20,167 bases of DNA from an uncultured Lachnospiraceae bacterium (GTDB lineage Bacteria; Bacillota_A; Clostridia; TANB77; CAG-508). Numbering within the stretch: the stretch's first letter is position 1; every line of letters starts with the position of its first letter. Below the pieces are notes generated by a model. It was not told the DNA's origin and ran no database searches. It worked only from the letters and a program-made list of their open reading frames with translations. The DNA is taken from contig CAMUZC010000021.1 in the NCBI GenBank assembly GCA_947165105.1, positions 1-20,167 of the forward strand, in the 5' to 3' direction. Of this stretch, positions 16,174 through 20,167 are shown piece by piece. Both the position numbers and the translations under genes were made by a program.

Positions 16174-17292
16174 TTATAACTCCTTTATTAATGGAATTGT
16201 AATTTCATCGTTAACTTTAGAATAAATCGCAACTTTTCCATTAGATGTTTCACAAACAGGAGCATAATCTTGGCTAATAGCTTGTTCTAAGCTAAAGAAA
16301 ACTTCTAAAATCGTATTTTCAGTAATTTCTGGATTATATACATAACCAACATAGGAATAAGTATCATTATCATATTCACTTCAAGTAGAAATAGTTTGAT
16401 TAGTTAATTCTAACTTAGTATTTCCTAGTTGTTCTTTAAGTTCAATATTAACTTCATAAGTTTCACTATTTATAGTTAAGAAGGTTCTGCTAATTTCACC
16501 TTCATTTATATATAAATAGTGACTTGAAAGTCTTGCACCAACACCAGCATCTAATAAGATATGACCAGCTAGAGGTGTTGGTTCTCCTTGTCTATAAAAA
16601 GTACTTTTTTGAGAAAGTACGTGAATTTTATAGCTTTGAAGGATCTCAGTTAAATGTGCTTCAACGTATCCTTCACCTTGTAGAGTATCAAAAGAATCTA
16701 CGACAAAAACATCGTTTAGTGGAACACTTGGAATATTAGTAAGTAAACTATAATCTAATTTGTGATCTTCATCTATAACGTCTTGTTTAGTGTCTAGTAA
16801 ACCATCAATCTCATCTTTTGTATAAACTTGACTTAGATCGATATCAGTAGATCCGATTCTTTCTGGACCATGTCCTTCAATATAAATATATTCAATATAA
16901 ACATTATCAGAAGAACTTTCAGCTTCTTCAACTGGACTTTCTTCTTCAGCTGGACTTTCTTCAATTTCTTCAGAACTAGTCTCAGATGAATTTAAATCTA
17001 CAATTGGAATTAAGTAGATATGTCCTGGTTCGTCAACGTCGTCTAAAGAATGAACAATTACAATATCTATTCTAGCTAGACTTGAAATAATCGTATCAAT
17101 TTCGCTCTTAGTATAAATACCACTTAAAGCTGTATTAATTTGTCCTGCAAAAAGGTCGATCTTTTGAGCATTAGAGAGAGGCGATGTAGTACCATCACCT
17201 TCTCCATTAATTGCTAATCTCCAATTCTCAAAAGTTGTGTTAGGATCAGTAGTTAATTCTAGATTAAGATTAGTTGTTCTTGAATTTGCCAT
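16174..17292 (-). CDS. tail-fibre protein with acidic Ser/Glu linker
   Basis: 372-residue protein. ATG at 17292 has AAAGGAG upstream, and the frame ends in TAA at 16174, one base before the next gene. One TGA (16381-16383) is read as Trp and adds 69 residues including that Trp; another Trp is TGG. The N-terminus MANSRTTNLNLELTTDP...FENWRLAING and SNAQKIDLFAGQIN are typical of fibre proteins that attach to the tail of Firmicutes-type phages. Two shaft motifs, GIYTKSEIDTIIS (59-71) and VYTKDEIDGLLDTKQDVID, belong to the common 'YTK.EID' repeat of phage fibres. A very acidic Ser/Glu/Pro linker occupies about residues 103-131. The C-terminal half is beta-rich. Probable fibre or baseplate-adjacent fibre; the binding target is unknown. 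Confidence 0.78.
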
Positions 17293-17316
17293 AGACTAAT
17301 CTCCTTTCTAAAATAA

Positions 17317-18063
17317 TTATTCTTGTTCTTCTTGTACCTTAACAAAGTATGGAACAAATACTCCATCAGCAGCTAAAGTATCACCAGCATGATAAATTGT
17401 TGGAGTTTCACTTGAATCTCCACTCTTAATCCAAGTTCCATCCCAAGCTTCATATTGACCTTCAGGTAAAGCTTGCTCTAATTCAGTAATCTTAGCACGC
17501 ATAGATGTTTGACCAGGATCTGCAAATGTTGATAAAGATGGGAATGCGTATAATCCACTTCTTGAGATTTCTACAGCTCCGTCACTTTCACCAGCTCTTA
17601 ATGTAACTGAATATTTTGGAGCTACGTTTTCACTGAATTGAATCTTTAACATATTCTTACGAATAATAGGTAATTGTCCTTTATTAACTAAAATAGTTGT
17701 TGGATTACCATCACCATCTAATAGTTCACCATAAGCAAAGCAATTAGATGCTGTGCTGCTTTCGCATAAACCGAAATATTTTAAAGCTGCATCACTTGTC
17801 CAATCTGCAGTTGCTTCATCAAAATAAATAGTATTAGTATTGTAAGCAACAATAGTATCTTGTTCAGTAGTATCAAATGTATAAGAATAAACGTATCTTT
17901 GATATCCTTTACTAGTTTCAGGCTCACCACTCATTACATAATATCCACTTGAATTAAGTGTTGGATCGAGTTTAAATAATGCAATATAAGGTGTAAAACT
18001 ATTGCTACTACCATTTCCTAATAATGTTTTCATTAGTTTTTGTAAATATGCACGACAAATCAT
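17317..18063 (-). CDS. tail-associated structural protein
   Basis: 248-residue protein. I choose the ATG at 18063 (TTAGGAG nine bases upstream). A longer in-frame start at 18147 lies inside the previous gene and adds basic residues unlike the rest. The middle pattern includes YIALFKLDP (about 26-34), GYYVMSGEPETSKGYQRYVY, INTIYFDEATADW-like sequence and ALKYFGLCESSTASNCFAYGEL. It resembles a domain frequent in phage tail proteins ('yLaL....P...g....EP....Y.R' then 'I.F..at..w......giyd....n.l..g.l'). The C-terminus ends with a heptad-like KITELEQALPEGQ and a beta segment. Three Trp are all TGG. Probable fibre or baseplate component; the family name is from memory. Confidence 0.7.
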   Translation of the reverse strand: MICRAYLQKLMKTLLGNGSSNSFTPYIALFKLDPTLNSSGYYVMSGEPETSKGYQRYVYSYTFDTTEQDTIVAYNTNTIYFDEATADWTSDAALKYFGLCESSTASNCFAYGELLDGDGNPTTILVNKGQLPIIRKNMLKIQFSENVAPKYSVTLRAGESDGAVEISRSGLYAFPSLSTFADPGQTSMRAKITELEQALPEGQYEAWDGTWIKSGDSSETPTIYHAGDTLAADGVFVPYFVKVQEEQE

Positions 18064-18085
18064 TTTATTTTTTCTCCTAATATTT

Positions 18086-19555
18086 TTATAATATATAGTA
18101 TGATAAATTTTCGAGAGATGTTCCATCAGTCTCATAGATTTCATCATACATATGATCTATATAATTTAGCTTATAATTTTCTAAATCTTTTAAAAACATT
18201 GGTCTAGCTCTTAAAATTTTAGTCTGAACCTTTGTTTTCATTAGTATTGTTTTAGTATTATATATTTCATCTGATATGGATATTTTAGCTGATATTCCTA
18301 AATCATTATTAATATTTCCTCGAATTGAATCTCGTTTGTCATGAATGAATAGAGAAATTGATAAATAGTCTCCATTCATAGACTTACCTGAAAATACATT
18401 TAATGTTGGAATAATCAATTCAGATTGTAAATTTTCTTGTGTTTTATCTTTTACAGTTAGTTTAATTGGATCTTTAATTAAAACATTTGAGCTTAATTTA
18501 AAACCTAATAATTTTTGATTAATATTTATTATTAATTGTCCGATAACTTCTAAAGAACACGTTGCTTGGACTACAGTATTATTAATAAGACTCTTAAATA
18601 GTTTTATTAAATTAGTACCGTCTTCAATAACACTTCTAACATAAGTCGTATATCTTATAGGTTGCATTCCAATAAAGGCACCATTTTGTAAATTTTCTAA
18701 ACAAAGAGTAGTTTTTGTTTGTTGTCCAAAATTAGTTTTTCCACCATCTGTGACCAAAATTGGTTCTAAGTTTATTAATTTTGCTGAAAGTGTATCGATT
18801 GGATCATTAATTTTTTCTGGATTTACTGCACTAGCCCAAGATATTATTGCCGATAGCTTTTCGTCGACTTTAAGATAACAAGCATCAATCGTACGTGGTG
18901 TAACGACACTCATTGAAGATACTACAGAAGTTATATCCATTTGTAAGTTTCCATTTAATGTTGTAACACCAGTTATATGAATACTACAATTAGAACTTTG
19001 AATATCACTAATTAAATTTCCAACTAAAAACATCGCAATATTACCAACTTCATCCAAAGTCATAGTAAATTTATCTTTAGCTCCAAGAACAAATCCAGGA
19101 GTTAGACTTTGACAATCATCTGGAAAAATAACACCACCAGCACTTAATCCTGAATTAAAACTAAATTTTAAAGTTTGAGCCATTAATGGATTTATTAATG
19201 ATTTTTCCAAAGTATACACTTGAACAAAATCTGCAGTTTTTACATTACAATTACTTGTACCATCGATATAAGATGGATATGGTGTTACAAGTTCAGCAGT
19301 ATTTTTTGAAACTAATTTTATATTAGTCTTATCAATAATAATTGGTTGATAAGAAACGACACTAACTGCAGCTTGATAACAAGTATCTAAAGTATTTTGA
19401 TCAGCACAGTAAACTTTTATAATTTTATCTTCATCGTAAACATCGACTCTGAGTTTTTCAACAAAAGATAAAATCTCAGACATTCCTAATTTAAAGAATG
19501 TATAACTATAATTTTGCTTTTTATATAATAGTAATCGAAATTCAAGAGCATTCAT
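18086..19555 (-). CDS. hypothetical large protein in tail operon, probably structural
   Basis: 489-residue protein I do not recognise. ATG at 19555 has TAGGAGAT five bases upstream, and the TAA is 18086-18088. It is mostly beta-strand and short-helix in pattern, with many Ser, Thr, Asn and Ile residues and few charged patches. It has no signal peptide, transmembrane segment or enzymatic motif. The one Trp is TGG. It lies between a fibre-like protein upstream (at the window edge) and a tail protein downstream, nine and 22 bases away, so it is expressed with the tail genes. A baseplate or tail-sheath-proximal role is a guess from position only; a search by structure prediction would be more informative than sequence alone. 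Confidence 0.72.
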   Translation of the reverse strand: MNALEFRLLLYKKQNYSYTFFKLGMSEILSFVEKLRVDVYDEDKIIKVYCADQNTLDTCYQAAVSVVSYQPIIIDKTNIKLVSKNTAELVTPYPSYIDGTSNCNVKTADFVQVYTLEKSLINPLMAQTLKFSFNSGLSAGGVIFPDDCQSLTPGFVLGAKDKFTMTLDEVGNIAMFLVGNLISDIQSSNCSIHITGVTTLNGNLQMDITSVVSSMSVVTPRTIDACYLKVDEKLSAIISWASAVNPEKINDPIDTLSAKLINLEPILVTDGGKTNFGQQTKTTLCLENLQNGAFIGMQPIRYTTYVRSVIEDGTNLIKLFKSLINNTVVQATCSLEVIGQLIININQKLLGFKLSSNVLIKDPIKLTVKDKTQENLQSELIIPTLNVFSGKSMNGDYLSISLFIHDKRDSIRGNINNDLGISAKISISDEIYNTKTILMKTKVQTKILRARPMFLKDLENYKLNYIDHMYDEIYETDGTSLENLSYYIL

Positions 19556-19564
19556 AGATATCTC

Positions 19565-20167
19565 CTAGAAGTCTTTATTATATTGAGTGATATAACAACA
19601 ATAATTTATTCCATCATATCCAAAAATTAGATCAATAGTATTATTACTATTAACATCAAAGTCTAAAGAATTCTCAATTCGTCCATAATTATAATAAATT
19701 AAATTTTTAAATTCTTCAACTCCAGATGAATCATCTTTAACAATATTTATTTTTACATTATTTGGATTAATAATACCTTTAAAAATAACTTCTGTTAAAA
19801 ATCCTATTTGAGTTTTCATTTCTTTTGGAAGAATAATATTAAAACTAGTCATAGCATTTTTACAAGTATATACATGATTATAAACCATATTTAATGTATA
19901 AGTTTCAGTATTTTCTAATAATTTATACTTAGTTATACCTGTTTCAATTTTATTATCTAAAGTTTGAACTTGAGTCTCAAGTGAAGCTGTTCTAGTGATT
20001 AATCCAAGAACCTGACTTAATTCAACAGGTTCATCATTTTCATCTTTAATATATACTTTTTCAGTCTCGTCATCATAATATAAATATTCAGAGCCACTTC
20101 CACCATTTAAACTTAATTCAGTCCAAGCGGGAGTATCACCGGTAATATCATATATAAATAATTTATT
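19565..20167 (-). CDS. C-terminal part of a tail-fibre-like protein, cut by the window edge
   Basis: The frame is open from the right edge (starting mid-gene) to a TAG at 19565-19567, giving 201 codons; the N-terminus lies outside. The first part has a typical fibre pattern (SGSEYLYYDDETEKVYI), then a probable coiled coil (LSQVLGLITRTASLETQVQTL). The last about 120 residues have an 'ENTETYTLNMVYNHVYTCKN...ITLP' then 'Y..ITQ' beta pattern. This looks like a small C-terminal domain seen at the tips of phage fibre proteins of Clostridia- and Bacilli-type phages (from memory). An internal Met at 19888 is not the start because the upstream frame is open and fibre-like. Trp in PAW is TGG. Confidence 0.75.
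   Translation of the reverse strand, partial: NKLFIYDITGDTPAWTELSLNGGSGSEYLYYDDETEKVYIKDENDEPVELSQVLGLITRTASLETQVQTLDNKIETGITKYKLLENTETYTLNMVYNHVYTCKNAMTSFNIILPKEMKTQIGFLTEVIFKGIINPNNVKINIVKDDSSGVEEFKNLIYYNYGRIENSLDFDVNSNNTIDLIFGYDGINYCCYITQYNKDF

Noticed and set aside
16524..16739. Possible + strand gene inside the fibre gene
   Set aside because: It is antisense to a well-supported fibre frame and shows no ribosome binding site or recognisable protein.
1..20167. TGA meaning Gly (table 25)
   Set aside because: In the glycine-rich repeats TGA sites align with TGG Trp codons of the other copy, not with Gly.
1..20167. tRNA genes or CRISPR arrays
   Set aside because: No cloverleaf-like stretch or regularly spaced repeat was seen; intergenic gaps are at most about 91 bases.

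Overview
The window is a gene-dense, AT-rich piece of a large tailed bacteriophage, or a prophage of that type. It carries a replication and recombination block followed by a tail-fibre block, with almost no non-coding DNA: the longest gap is about 91 bases. The key to reading it is that TGA is a tryptophan codon, as in translation table 4. With the standard code at least seven genes look broken, including RecA, a glycine-rich tail protein and two glycosyltransferases. With TGA read as Trp each becomes one intact frame ending in TAA or TAG, and no gene here ends in TGA. This points to a Mollicutes-type (Mycoplasmatota-like) host, or to a phage that supplies its own UGA-decoding tRNA. No tRNA gene, rRNA gene, CRISPR array or insertion sequence was seen.

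Left part, about 1-9707, all on the + strand. The 3' end of an unidentified gene (Hint/intein-like) comes first. Then come the catalytic half of a family A DNA polymerase, a DnaN-like sliding clamp, a RecU-like nuclease, a helical protein of unknown function, a RecA-family recombinase, a second PD-(D/E)XK nuclease of the phage Holliday-junction-resolvase type, and a small unknown protein. They are followed by three clamp-loader-like genes in a row (DnaX, delta-prime and delta), a RecB/Cas4-like nuclease with four to five cysteines, and a phage-encoded ribosomal protein bS21. Genes are tightly packed, often coupled by TAATG overlaps. Several use GGTGA-type ribosome binding sites.

Middle part, about 9709-11118. 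Two strong bidirectional hairpin terminators bracket a divergent pair of glycosyltransferase-like genes. Between the pair lies a palindromic, probably bidirectional promoter.

Right part, about 11124-20167, all on the - strand. This appears to be one long operon read from the right edge leftwards. It holds a tail-fibre-like protein cut by the window edge, a 489-residue protein of unknown function, three fibre or adhesin-type proteins, a fibre protein with 39-residue repeats, and two small paralogous tail proteins. A third glycosyltransferase lies between those two. The glycine-rich fibre (644 residues) is an internal duplication. Its two copies carry TGA in one repeat and TGG in the other at matching Trp positions, which is direct evidence for the codon reassignment. 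These genes use AAAGGAG-type ribosome binding sites and most of the in-frame TGA codons.

Together the window suggests a phage with its own processivity apparatus built on bacterial Pol III parts but paired with a Pol I-type polymerase. It also carries a ribosomal protein that may alter host initiation, and a tail-fibre region that may be glycosylated by its own enzymes.
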